A stretch of 64,000 nucleotides of DNA from Pseudoalteromonas lipolytica (GTDB lineage: Bacteria > Pseudomonadota > Gammaproteobacteria > Enterobacterales > Alteromonadaceae), in assembly GCF_900116435.1 (NCBI RefSeq), contig NZ_FPAZ01000009.1, positions 1 to 64,000 of the forward strand, written 5' to 3'. Under the pieces are notes generated by a model, which worked only from the letters and a program-made list of their open reading frames with translations, ran no database searches and was not told the origin of the DNA. Shown in pieces: positions 19,502-27,866 of the stretch. The number at the start of each line of letters is the position of its first letter. Position 1 is the first letter of the stretch. The translations under genes and the position numbers were made by a program.

Positions 19502-20395
19502 ATGGCAATTCAATTTGATGATTGGCAAGATGTAAAAGTTGCTTATGAAGTCGCACGACTAGGCACATTAACTGCCGCGGCAGAATCGTTGGGTGTTCAT
19601 CACAGCACGGTACTCAGAAGGGTTAATAACTTAGAAGAGAATCTTGATGCACGCTTATTTCATCGCCATGCGCGTGGTTACACCGTGACAGAAATAGGTG
19701 CAAAGCTCTTTGCGACAGCGAAAGCGATTAATGCAGAGCTCGAAAAGCTACACAACGATATTATTGCTGCCGACAGTCAACTGCGTGGCAGTTTATTACT
19801 GACAACGGTCAGTGGTTTCATTGATGTATTAAGTGAAGTATGCGAACAGTTTCAGAGCCTACACCCGCAAGTACGGCTTGAAGTGATCCTTGACCAAAAC
19901 CGATTACGTCTTGACCATGGTCAAGCTCATATTGCTGTACGTGCAGGCCCTCGCCCTGATGAAGGAGATTATATTGCTCAGCATTTGGCTGAGTTATCGT
20001 CCGGATTTTATGCGTCAAAAAGCTACATTGAAAAATATGGTTTGCCGAAAACCTTACAGCAGTTAGAGCAGCATAGTTTTGTGTCGGGTGTAGCTGGTTA
20101 CAACGCTAAAGTGCCTTATTTTGCTTGGGTTGATGAGCACATAGCACCCGCACAAATCAAGCTTAGAGTATCAGAAACATCAGAAGCAACGCGTGCTATT
20201 GTTAGGGGGCTGGGCATTGGTGGTTTACAGCATGAGGTCGCAGATCAATACCCAGATTTAGTGCCTGTGCTTGCAAAAGAACTCGTTTGGCCGACCGACC
20301 TCTGGTTGGTAACACATCACTTGGTGCACCGCACCGCGAAAGTACAGGCGTTTAGCCAGCTACTAAAAGCCTATTTTAAAAAATTAAAAAACTAG
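19502..20395 (+). CDS. LysR-family transcriptional regulator
   Basis: A 297-residue regulator from the ATG at 19502, with GAGGG upstream. The winged helix-turn-helix is at about 10-65: VAYEVARLGTLTAAAESLGVHHSTVLRRVNNLEENL followed by LFHRHARGYTVTEIG. The periplasmic-binding-like effector domain begins near 90 (LRGSLLLTTVSGFIDVLS). The gene is divergent from an FMN reductase gene, the usual arrangement for a LysR protein and its target. Its stop codon shares the four bases CTAG with the norR stop on the other strand. The effector is unknown. Confidence 0.88.
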   Translation: MAIQFDDWQDVKVAYEVARLGTLTAAAESLGVHHSTVLRRVNNLEENLDARLFHRHARGYTVTEIGAKLFATAKAINAELEKLHNDIIAADSQLRGSLLLTTVSGFIDVLSEVCEQFQSLHPQVRLEVILDQNRLRLDHGQAHIAVRAGPRPDEGDYIAQHLAELSSGFYASKSYIEKYGLPKTLQQLEQHSFVSGVAGYNAKVPYFAWVDEHIAPAQIKLRVSETSEATRAIVRGLGIGGLQHEVADQYPDLVPVLAKELVWPTDLWLVTHHLVHRTAKVQAFSQLLKAYFKKLKN

Positions 20396-21954
20396 AGCGA
20401 CTTTTTTACGTTAATACCCAAGCGTTTGGCCAGCCTCACAAGGTTGGCCCTGTCGACTTTAAGCGTGCGGGCAGTGGCTGCCCAGTTTAAGTTGTGCTGT
20501 TCTAGTTGCTGCATAATCATCTGATAACTAAACGCATCGGTAGCTTCTTTTAATGACAGCGAGGATGTATTGGTATTGATAAGCTGAGTCGTTGTGTGCG
20601 TGTTTGTAGCACGTTTTTCTATATCACAGTGCTGTGGTTCAATGGTGATGATTTTCTGTTGCCATTGTTGTTGTTTGGCTTTCAAAGCAGCTCTACTTAT
20701 CACGTGTTCAAGCTCTCTCACATTACCAGGCCAATCATATTGGCGTAGCAATATTTGCGTGTCGATACCCAGTTTTAGCTGTTTTATAGCAAGTTTGCGC
20801 GCAGTTTGCTCAACAAAAAAGCCAGCCAAAAGAATCACATCATTTTCGCGCTCTTTTAGTGCGGGTACGTTAAGTGGGTAAACGCGCAGCCTATGATAAA
20901 GATCTGCGCGAAAACGTCCTTCAGCAACTTCTTGTTTTAAATCGCGATTTGTTGCTGCAATAACGCGTACATCAACGTAACGACTTTGATCTTCACCCAC
21001 GGTTTGCACTTCGCCACTTTGCAGTACGCGCAACAACTTACTTTGCATTGCTAAGGGTAATTCACCAATTTCATCAAGAAAAAGTGTTCCGCCATCAGCG
21101 AGTTGAAATTTACCTTGGCGAGTTGAATGGGCGCCAGTAAATGCGCCTTTGCTGTGCCCAAAAAATTCACTTTCTGCCAGATTCTCAGGTAACGAAGCAC
21201 AATTAAGGTGGATTAAGGGTTGTTCTCGTCGCTTCGAATTGAGATGAATATTACGTGCAACAAGCTCTTTCCCGACTCCAGTATCGCCTTGTATCAGTAC
21301 GCTAAACTCCGATGCAGCCACTAATTGAATATCATTTTTTAGTATTTGCATACAGTGGCTATTACCAATTATTTCAACACCTTCTCGGGTTAAAGCCTCA
21401 AGATTAAGTTGCTGAGCTAGTTGGTGATTGTGCTGTGCATGTTGCTGGTAATGTTGCACTGTAAGGAGGGTTTCAACATGTGCTGCGACTAATTGCATAA
21501 GCTGTGTGAGCTGAGTATGGGGGACATCATCAAAAGCATATTCGTTGAGGCTATCAAAGGTTAAAACAGCCAGTAATTGTGAATCTTGCTGTTGACTGTA
21601 AAGGGGCAGCCCCATGCATGCATGTACAGGAAAATCCCCCTCACGACTTTGTAATAAACCATCATAAGGGTCAGGAAGCTCACACTCTTTAGCAAACTTG
21701 AGCGGTTGGGTGCTTCTGCAAATTTCAAATAAACGAGGGTGCTCGTTTATCTCAAAGCGTCTGCCAAGAGTGTCTTGAGACAAGCCGCGCTGGGCGACGG
21801 GTTTTAACGTTTCGCCCTGCTTAATAAGTAGGGCAACGGCATCACAGTGTATCCATTCACTTATACAGCTTAGTAGATCGCTAAAGTCGTTTTTGTTTGG
21901 ATTTACGTGGGCAAGTGCCAATGCAATATCGAGGATGCTTTTTTGGCTTGTCAT
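20392..21954 (-). CDS. norR: Nitric oxide-responsive sigma-54 activator NorR
   Basis: A 520-residue regulator with three parts: an N-terminal GAF domain (about 1-165), a sigma-54 AAA+ domain (about 190-430) and a Fis-type helix-turn-helix at the C-terminus (NWAATARTLKVDRANLVRLAKRL). Walker A is GDTGVGKE near 223-230, and the sigma-54 contact loop GAFTGA is at about 270-275. His111 and Cys113 in VHACMG sit where E. coli NorR has iron ligands, and acidic residues near 95, 98 and 134 could complete the mononuclear NO-sensing iron. It activates the divergent nnrS-hmp genes through GT-N7-AC palindromes next to its own start codon. Length and order fit NorR rather than other enhancer-binding proteins. 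Confidence 0.93.
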   Translation of the reverse strand: MTSQKSILDIALALAHVNPNKNDFSDLLSCISEWIHCDAVALLIKQGETLKPVAQRGLSQDTLGRRFEINEHPRLFEICRSTQPLKFAKECELPDPYDGLLQSREGDFPVHACMGLPLYSQQQDSQLLAVLTFDSLNEYAFDDVPHTQLTQLMQLVAAHVETLLTVQHYQQHAQHNHQLAQQLNLEALTREGVEIIGNSHCMQILKNDIQLVAASEFSVLIQGDTGVGKELVARNIHLNSKRREQPLIHLNCASLPENLAESEFFGHSKGAFTGAHSTRQGKFQLADGGTLFLDEIGELPLAMQSKLLRVLQSGEVQTVGEDQSRYVDVRVIAATNRDLKQEVAEGRFRADLYHRLRVYPLNVPALKERENDVILLAGFFVEQTARKLAIKQLKLGIDTQILLRQYDWPGNVRELEHVISRAALKAKQQQWQQKIITIEPQHCDIEKRATNTHTTTQLINTNTSSLSLKEATDAFSYQMIMQQLEQHNLNWAATARTLKVDRANLVRLAKRLGINVKKSL

Positions 21955-21965
21955 GTCAAATTGAC
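21955..21965. promoter_or_regulatory. NorR-type binding site 1
   Basis: GTCAAATTGAC, a palindrome fitting the GT-N7-AC core known for NorR enhancer sites. It lies immediately upstream of the norR start codon, so it could also allow NorR to control its own gene. Confidence 0.7.
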
Positions 21966-21998
21966 CTAAATGTGTTCTTTTGTCTTTTATAATGGTGA

Positions 21999-22009
21999 GT
22001 CATTATGAC
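21999..22009. promoter_or_regulatory. NorR-type binding site 2
   Basis: GTCATTATGAC, a second palindrome with the same GT-N7-AC core, centred 44 bases from site 1, about four helical turns away. The pair would act as the enhancer for the sigma-54 promoter at 22062-22078. Confidence 0.75.
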
Positions 22010-22061
22010 ACATAAGGCAATGATTTGTTTTTAATTGATTGAAAATTAATGGTTTTTATTT

Positions 22062-22078
22062 TTGGCGTGAACTGTGCA
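22062..22078 (+). promoter_or_regulatory. Sigma-54 promoter for nnrS-hmp
   Basis: TTGGCGTGAACTGTGCA has GG and GC doublets at the -24 and -12 positions with the required 10 bases between them, and agrees with the consensus YTGGCACGRNNNTTGCW at most positions. It lies 35 bases before the nnrS start and 53 bases downstream of the second NorR site. Confidence 0.75.
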
Positions 22079-22112
22079 ATAAGCTGACTAATTCAGGCAA
22101 ATAAGGGTTGCA

Positions 22113-23345
22113 ATGAAAGTCATTAATTTAACAGAGCCAATGCCAAAAAAAATCCATGTTTATCAGCTAAGTAAATGGCCAGTATGGGGATTAGCATTTA
22201 GACCTTTCTTTTTAGGGGCTGGTATTTTGGCTGTTTTATCTATGAGCTACTGGCTGCTAATTCTGAGTGGCTATGCAAGTTGGCAGTTAACAATGCCTGC
22301 TACGCTGTGGCATGCCCATGAAATGCTATTTGGGTTTGCAGGGGTCGTTGCTATGGGGTTCTTACTGACCGCAGCGCAAACGTGGACAGGTGTGCCAAGT
22401 GTTAGCGGTATTAAATTGTGTTTACTTAGTGTGACTTGGGTTATCGCACGCGGCAGTTTCTTTGTTGACGTAAATGGTATTAGTCAACTTAACCTTTACT
22501 TGGTAGGGGGATTTCAGCTTGTGTGGTGGTTGGCTGGTATTGCTATTTTGACTGATATGCTCTTACAGGCTAAAAGCCGTCATAATTATTTGTTCATTTT
22601 TATTACCGCCATGCTATGCGCGTGCAATATGATTTTCCTCAGTTTGGTCGTTTTGCAAAAGTTTTCCTTTGCGCTAAGTATTGTTGATACCGCCGTTTTA
22701 CTCATGGTGTTATTGGTGGGGGTTGTTGCGGGGCGTGTTGTGCCTTTTTTTACCGCACGCGGTCTTAATATTACTGAACAAGTGCGCAGCCCTAAGCTTG
22801 ATAAGCTACTGCTATTCAGTTCGTTATTTGCCATTGCTTGGTATTTCTTAAGCCAGTTATTTTTTAACACATTGAGTGTTGGCTGGGTATTCGCATGGCT
22901 AGCTACCTTGCATTTTTATCGCAGTATTTTGTGGTGGCATGCAGGTGTATTAAAAGTGCCTTTATTGTGGTCTCTGCATTTTGCTTATTGGGCACTGGCA
23001 ATAGGTTTAGCGTTAATCGCTGTTAGCTTTTACAGCCCACTCATACTCTTTAAAGATGCGTTGCATCTTGTCACTGTTGGGACGATTGGCTTAATGATTC
23101 TTGCCATGATGGTGCGTGTATCGCATGGCCATACAAGTCGTCCTTTACAGGTGCCTGTACTCGTGAATGTCGCCTTTATGCTTATTGCAGGAGCTGCCAT
23201 TGTCCGTGCTCTGCTCCCCGCTATTTTAAACCATCACCTTGCGTGGCAATTAAGTGCATTGCTATGGGTGCTGGGTTTTATTTTATTTTTATTTCATTGT
23301 GCGCCCATTTTACTTAAACGTCGTGTTGATGGCCGTCCAGGTTAA
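22113..23345 (+). CDS. nnrS: NnrS family heme- and copper-containing membrane protein
   Basis: A 410-residue integral membrane protein with about twelve hydrophobic spans. The NnrS family features are WGLAFRPFFLGAGILAVLS near the start, LWHAHEMLFGFAGVVAMGFLLTAAQTWTG and, later, RVVPFFTARGLN. A late MVRVSHGHTSRPLQ also fits. Conserved histidines in HAHEM and HGH are likely heme ligands. NnrS proteins occur with NO-handling genes and are linked to relief of nitrosative stress, although the reaction is not known. It is the first gene of a two-gene operon with hmp, behind a sigma-54 promoter and NorR sites. Confidence 0.93.
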   Translation: MKVINLTEPMPKKIHVYQLSKWPVWGLAFRPFFLGAGILAVLSMSYWLLILSGYASWQLTMPATLWHAHEMLFGFAGVVAMGFLLTAAQTWTGVPSVSGIKLCLLSVTWVIARGSFFVDVNGISQLNLYLVGGFQLVWWLAGIAILTDMLLQAKSRHNYLFIFITAMLCACNMIFLSLVVLQKFSFALSIVDTAVLLMVLLVGVVAGRVVPFFTARGLNITEQVRSPKLDKLLLFSSLFAIAWYFLSQLFFNTLSVGWVFAWLATLHFYRSILWWHAGVLKVPLLWSLHFAYWALAIGLALIAVSFYSPLILFKDALHLVTVGTIGLMILAMMVRVSHGHTSRPLQVPVLVNVAFMLIAGAAIVRALLPAILNHHLAWQLSALLWVLGFILFLFHCAPILLKRRVDGRPG

Positions 23346-23367
23346 CTACTCTTGAATAGGAAAAAAT

Positions 23368-24531
23368 ATGTTATCTGAAAAAACGATCCAGGTTGTAAAA
23401 AGTACACTGCCTTTGCTTGCAGAAGCAGGTCCGCAAGTTACTGAGTACTTTTATGATCGTATGTTTAGTTATAATCCTGAGCTAAAAAATATTTTTAATA
23501 TGACCCATCAAAAATCAGGGCATCAGCAATTTGCATTATTCAATGCGTTAGCTGCTTATGCTGCAAATATTGATAATCTTGAGGTCTTAAAAAGTGCGTT
23601 AGCGCGTATTAACCATAAACACACGAGTTACCATATTTTGCCAGAACACTACTCGATTGTTGGTGGGCATTTAATTGCGACCTTAAAAGAGTTATTGCCA
23701 GAGCAATTTACCCCTGAGGTTGAATATGCGTGGCGTGAAGCATATGCATTGCTTGCCGATGTATGCATTACAGAAGAAATGGCGCTATATCAAAAAACTA
23801 AACAAGCTAAAGGGGGCTGGTTTGGTACTCGTTTGTTTACGATCACTAAAAAACACGTTGAGTCAGATTCTATTACCAGCTTTACCCTCACTCCTTGTGA
23901 TGGAAAGCCCGTTGTGTCGCACTTACCTGGTCAATACTTAGGTATAAAAGTCCACTCTAAAAAGACTGAGAATACTCAAATTCGCCAGTACTCTATCTCA
24001 CAAAAAAGTAACGGTGAAAACTATCGGATCAGTGTGAAGCGAGAAGGACTGGTTTCTAATTATTTACATAGTTTAGATGAGGGCGAGCACATAGAGGTCT
24101 ACCCACCCGCGGGTGATTTTGTTTTACGTGAAAGTAACTGCCCTGTGGTATTCATTTCTGCAGGGGTTGGTCAAACACCCTTGTTGGCCATGCTGCAAAG
24201 CTTACTTGACAAGCAACCTAGCCAGCCTATTCATTATTTACATGCCTGTGATAACGCTGCGCAATATGCATTTAAAGATTATTTGCTGTCAGAAGTTAAT
24301 ACACACCAAGGGCTGAGTTGTTTTACATGGTTTAAAGAAGGAGCCGGAGCCGATTTTACTGGTTTGATGGATGTTGCTTTACTGACTGAAAAGTTACCGC
24401 TTAGCGATGGCGCGTTTTATATCTGTGGACCCATTGCTTTTATGGCTTTGATTAAACAGCAACTTGTTAATTTAGGTGTGGCAGCCGAGCGTATTCATTA
24501 CGAAGTGTTTGGTCCTCATCAAAGCCTATAA
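23368..24531 (+). CDS. hmp: Flavohemoglobin, nitric oxide dioxygenase
   Basis: A 387-residue protein with a globin domain (about 1-140), an FAD domain (about 150-260) and an NAD domain. The proximal heme ligand is His85 in NHKHTSYH, the distal Tyr29 and Gln53 are in place, and Glu137 of the Tyr95-Glu catalytic group is present, all with E. coli Hmp numbering. IRQYSISQ binds FAD, SAGVGQTPLLAML binds NAD(P)H, and the C-terminus YEVFGPH closes over the flavin. It oxidises NO with O2 to nitrate using NADH. Located 22 bases after nnrS with an AGGA site, it is the effector of the NorR-controlled NO response. Confidence 0.96.
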   Translation: MLSEKTIQVVKSTLPLLAEAGPQVTEYFYDRMFSYNPELKNIFNMTHQKSGHQQFALFNALAAYAANIDNLEVLKSALARINHKHTSYHILPEHYSIVGGHLIATLKELLPEQFTPEVEYAWREAYALLADVCITEEMALYQKTKQAKGGWFGTRLFTITKKHVESDSITSFTLTPCDGKPVVSHLPGQYLGIKVHSKKTENTQIRQYSISQKSNGENYRISVKREGLVSNYLHSLDEGEHIEVYPPAGDFVLRESNCPVVFISAGVGQTPLLAMLQSLLDKQPSQPIHYLHACDNAAQYAFKDYLLSEVNTHQGLSCFTWFKEGAGADFTGLMDVALLTEKLPLSDGAFYICGPIAFMALIKQQLVNLGVAAERIHYEVFGPHQSL

Positions 24532-24607
24532 TAGCGATATCTGACAAGGGTTAATTATTGACAATTGCATGGATAGCAACGCTATTCATCAGAAGCACTA
24601 GAAAATG

Positions 24608-24637
24608 AAAGGCGCAGTAACATACTGCGCCTTTTTT
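24608..24637 (+). terminator. Terminator between hmp and the lipoprotein gene
   Basis: The stem AAGGCGCAGTA/TACTGCGCCTT with an ACA loop and T-run, between converging genes; it can work in both directions. Confidence 0.9.
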
Positions 24638-24638
24638 G

Positions 24639-25013
24639 CTATTTGACTTCGCATTCCACATTGGGCAGTGGAATACGCAACTCTTTTTTAGGGTAGTAAA
24701 GTACGCATTGATCAGCGGCTTTTTGCAATATGAACTTTTCAGATGGAATGCTATGTGCCCCCATAATTGGCATTCCATCTGGACCTTTACTGGTGCCGTG
24801 ATCAATCAATAGTTCTGCGCTTTTTGTAAACACATCATCAGCGAGCGTTACTAAGCTCCCACCTTTGGCTGACTGAATCGCTTGTTGCAACTGAGTGATG
24901 ACACCTGGGTTGACTCGCGTTAGTGTGGCATTTTGTGGTTGTTCGGCTTGGGTACTTTTACACGCCACTAAGCTTGTTAACATAGCGACAGTCAGCACAT
25001 GTTTTTTACTCAT
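24639..25013 (-). CDS. Small lipoprotein, partner of the S41 protease gene
   Basis: A 124-residue protein with a signal ending in VAC (lipobox LVAC, Cys18), so probably a lipoprotein. The mature part contains TLTRVNPGVITQLQQAIQSAKGG and, near the end, cysteines in DQCVLYYPKK and NVECEVK. No family is recognised. It starts 8 bases before the end of the S41 protease gene, so it is very probably translated from the same mRNA. A role as inhibitor, chaperone or accessory of that protease is a reasonable guess from position, no more. Confidence 0.7.
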   Translation of the reverse strand: MSKKHVLTVAMLTSLVACKSTQAEQPQNATLTRVNPGVITQLQQAIQSAKGGSLVTLADDVFTKSAELLIDHGTSKGPDGMPIMGAHSIPSEKFILQKAADQCVLYYPKKELRIPLPNVECEVK

Positions 25014-26640
25014 TGCTCTTTCCTTTCGCTGAAACTGGACGAGTTAAATCCATGTTTTCTCTGTAAATAGGACGATTTGGTGAAAGCGATAACCCAGTCT
25101 CTTGTTCTGCTTGTGATGCAAAGTTTAGCTGTTTAGTTGCTGATGCTTGTGCCACAACAGGACAGCTATCATTTTCAATATGATAAAGAGCGGCCGCGAG
25201 GAGTCCTTCTTGTTGGTCGCCTAAAGAGTGATCAAAGTCATCAGCAACGACACATCCTTTCACATCAGCTGCAAATTGTGGTGTTGGTGTTGGGTTTAAG
25301 CCATCGGCGTATTCACCAAAACCTTTAAAGTTGGCACCGGTAAACTGAATTGTGTAATACGTCGTGGCGCAGTTATGCGTTGGGGTAAAGCCATAGGGTT
25401 TACCACAGGTTTTACCACCAATTAAAATAACTTCAGCATCAATGCCTTTTAAGCCATTTATAAAAGCTTCTGAGGCAGAACAAGTGCTTTCAGTGCTCAG
25501 TACATAGACTTTTGCTAAGTTAAGATCTGGCAGGGTATTATTAGTTACCTCAAAAGTTGAGTAGTCCACTTCAATATCAACGAACGGAAATGGGCTTTCG
25601 ACAGGTTGTTTGTCGTTTTTAATGGTTTGATAGTAATAGAAACCTTGAGTATTAGCAGGGCCTGCGACCATATAAGCAAGCTGCGATGACAGCGCTAACA
25701 AGCCGCCACGGTTATATCTAAAGTCGATTACGAGTTCATCAATATTGTCGGCTTTAAACTGATTGACCGCATCAATAAGTCCTTGCTGAGCAATACTAAT
25801 ATGGCTATTAAATTGCATGTAGCCAACTTTGAAACCGTTTTCGGTAGTGATGGTGCCAACGTTTTGCACCGGCGTTTGGGTGATATTTCCGGCGACGATA
25901 TTAATCGACTTTTCAGTGCCATCATTGCTGCGCAACTTAAAGTTGTGAGACTCGCCAGCTGTTGGACTAAAAAGTACTTCGTTTAATGTATCGACGCCTG
26001 CTGCGGTATTGCTATCAATGCTTACATTGTCAACCGATAGAATAGTATCGCCGCGCTGTAAACCTGCTTTAGCGGCTGGCGAATCATCTTCTAGATAAGC
26101 AACGCGCAACTCACGCGGAGGAGTATTCTTAATAAATGCCCAGTTAATTCCGTAGCCAGATACGACACCTGATTGCGCTTCTTTAAAGTAATCTTCGGTC
26201 GGTTCGCTAAAGTGGAAGTTATCTTTGTTAGCACCTGAGTCTGTTTTTTGGAACGTTTTTAACTGTGCAAAATAAGCGGCCACTGAATTAAAGTTATCTG
26301 GGTTATTATCTTCAATTTCATCGTACCAAAGGTAAGTTTCATTGCTCCAAGAGCGTAACCACATTTTCTCTGTAAATTCAGAGCCTGCTTTATCTGGGTA
26401 TGGTTGGTTATTGTTGTAAGGATCATTGCCCGTGCGTGGTATTGCACATTGGTCTTTAAATTCACTCGATGAGGCAAAAGTACCCGCAGTCCATGTTGGT
26501 CCAGAATTTGTTGGGGGTGGTGTAGGCGTGCTTGTATTTGGGTTGGTTGGCGTTGATGAACCTCCGCCACCACAGCCAGATAAAGAGAGGCCTGACACCG
26601 CAAAAAAGATTGCTACTGCGAGTTTGTTATTTTTAAACAT
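25006..26640 (-). CDS. S41-family serine peptidase with PDZ domain, lipoprotein
   Basis: A 544-residue protein with signal and lipobox (LSGC, Cys23), then a Gly-Ser-Thr-Pro linker (about 24-48). It has an N-terminal helical part, a PDZ domain at about 155-250 (RVAYLEDDSPAAKAGLQRGDTILSVDN) and the tail-protease catalytic domain at about 265-440. The Ser-Lys pair is likely the Ser of TCSASEAF (about 387-392) with the Lys of TCGKPYGF (about 412-417). VIDFRYNRGG is the typical strand before the active site. Such C-terminal processing proteases cut unfolded or tagged proteins in the envelope; this one is outer-membrane or periplasm anchored. A small lipoprotein overlaps its end. Confidence 0.9.
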   Translation of the reverse strand: MFKNNKLAVAIFFAVSGLSLSGCGGGGSSTPTNPNTSTPTPPPTNSGPTWTAGTFASSSEFKDQCAIPRTGNDPYNNNQPYPDKAGSEFTEKMWLRSWSNETYLWYDEIEDNNPDNFNSVAAYFAQLKTFQKTDSGANKDNFHFSEPTEDYFKEAQSGVVSGYGINWAFIKNTPPRELRVAYLEDDSPAAKAGLQRGDTILSVDNVSIDSNTAAGVDTLNEVLFSPTAGESHNFKLRSNDGTEKSINIVAGNITQTPVQNVGTITTENGFKVGYMQFNSHISIAQQGLIDAVNQFKADNIDELVIDFRYNRGGLLALSSQLAYMVAGPANTQGFYYYQTIKNDKQPVESPFPFVDIEVDYSTFEVTNNTLPDLNLAKVYVLSTESTCSASEAFINGLKGIDAEVILIGGKTCGKPYGFTPTHNCATTYYTIQFTGANFKGFGEYADGLNPTPTPQFAADVKGCVVADDFDHSLGDQQEGLLAAALYHIENDSCPVVAQASATKQLNFASQAEQETGLSLSPNRPIYRENMDLTRPVSAKGKSNE

Positions 26641-26738
26641 TTGTTTACTTTCCTGTAAATGATTGTTTAAAAAATATCAACAAGAAAGAGGTAAGGCAAT
26701 AGAGTACGGTTGTAGTTTTGTAAACAGGTGTACAAATT

Positions 26739-27398
26739 TTACAGTGCTTTTCTATTGCTTATTTCGGCTATCTCGAGTTTTTGCCATGACTCAAACAAGG
26801 TGCGTTGCTTATCTGATATTTTTAAGTCATAGGTTTTTTGCATATAAAAATAGGTGTCTGCTATACGTTTTCTTGCATAAAGTGGTGGTTCGAATACGCG
26901 CTGTTTAAAATCTATTTTCACAGGGCATGCGCCGTAGTTGGCGCTGCTGGTTGTAACCATTCCATAGCGGAAATTTGAGCGGTCGGCATTTATTTCACCA
27001 ATTGCAGGGGCTAGATTATGGATGTCAGCCTCCATTTTACGAAACTTTTCACTGACTTTTCGGCAGTTTTTACGCCCGCCATTTTGCCAACATTGTAATT
27101 GGTGCCCAAACTCCCACGCAGGGACTATATGTTCCCATTCAATTCGTTTCGCGCGTGCATTTTCTTTACCAGAGCGAGTGATTTCGTTACGTGGTATGTA
27201 CCCGCAGACGCTCGGGTCGGGCACCAGTTTTTTTCCTTGGCGTTTAATATCACACCCGCAATATAAGCTTTTAGCATTTTCGGGTAAGGTTTTAATAAGG
27301 TATTTTTTGGCGCTAGAAAAGTTTGAAAATTGTTCTGCAGACGCCGTAAAGCATAACAACAGGCATAAAGTTGCTGATAAAAGTAAACGCATATCCAT
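26739..27398 (-). CDS. endA: Endonuclease I, secreted or periplasmic DNase
   Basis: About 219 residues with a signal peptide (MRLLLSATLCLLLCFTASA, cleaved before EQFSN). RAKRIEWEHIVPAWEFGHQLQCW holds the catalytic His of the beta-beta-metal nuclease fold, and DIHNLAPAIGEINADRSNFRYG the metal-binding Asn and the stabilising residues. Eight cysteines, several in pairs (YCGCD, CGY, KNCRK), suggest disulfides that lock the enzyme inactive in the cytoplasm. It degrades double-stranded DNA in the periplasm or outside the cell, for nutrition or control of DNA uptake. The start is uncertain: GTG 27401, ATG 27398 and ATG 27392 are all in frame and no clear ribosome site is seen. Confidence 0.9.
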   Translation of the reverse strand: MDMRLLLSATLCLLLCFTASAEQFSNFSSAKKYLIKTLPENAKSLYCGCDIKRQGKKLVPDPSVCGYIPRNEITRSGKENARAKRIEWEHIVPAWEFGHQLQCWQNGGRKNCRKVSEKFRKMEADIHNLAPAIGEINADRSNFRYGMVTTSSANYGACPVKIDFKQRVFEPPLYARKRIADTYFYMQKTYDLKISDKQRTLFESWQKLEIAEISNRKAL

Positions 27399-27512
27399 CA
27401 CATAAGTGAACTACTGGAAACACTATTGTAAAACGCAGAGCTGAAAAGAAAAAGAGCACGCGCCAAAAGTAAACTATAGTCATTAATAAATACAGTCTAT
27501 GGGAGTTGAACA

Positions 27513-27866
27513 ATGCGGTTGGGTGCGTTTTCTGTGAGTTTAAATGTACAAGATATCCATGCTTCAAAGCTATTTTACGAGAAGTTGGGGTTTACTCAGT
27601 TTGCGGGTGAGATAGAGCATAATTGGTTGATTATGAAAAACGGTGAACATTTAATTGGTTTGTTTCAGGGGATGTTTGATAAAACCATGCTGACTTTTAA
27701 CCCCGGCTGGGACCAAAGTGCGAGACCTTTAAGTGAGTTTAGTGCTTATGATGAACTAGAGGCGCACTTTAAACAACAGGGGCTGGCGGTACAAAAGGTC
27801 GGTGATGCCAGTTTTATTGTCACCGACCCTGATGGTAACCCTATTTTGATTGATCAGCACGTGTAA
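27513..27866 (+). CDS. VOC (glyoxalase/dioxygenase fold) family protein
   Basis: A 117-residue protein with two beta-alpha-beta-beta-beta halves. VSLNVQDIHASKLFYEKLGFTQF is the standard N-terminal half of the fold, and FIVTDPDGNPILIDQ the C-terminal strand. Metal ligands would be at the usual strand ends (for example the final D of LIDQHV), but the first His is not evident, so catalytic activity is uncertain. Small stand-alone members act in antibiotic resistance, lactoylglutathione chemistry or binding only. GGGAG upstream supports the ATG. Its last 26 bases overlap the end of the PepSY gene on the other strand. Confidence 0.83.
   Translation: MRLGAFSVSLNVQDIHASKLFYEKLGFTQFAGEIEHNWLIMKNGEHLIGLFQGMFDKTMLTFNPGWDQSARPLSEFSAYDELEAHFKQQGLAVQKVGDASFIVTDPDGNPILIDQHV

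Noticed and set aside
20392-24531. A defence or phage-resistance island around the NO genes
   Set aside because: All genes fit the nitric-oxide response (norR, nnrS, hmp), with no helicases, nucleases or integrase nearby.
26739-27398. Phage or restriction-type nuclease
   Set aside because: Signal peptide, cysteine pairs and the EWEHIVPA motif identify it as an exported endonuclease I rather than a restriction enzyme.
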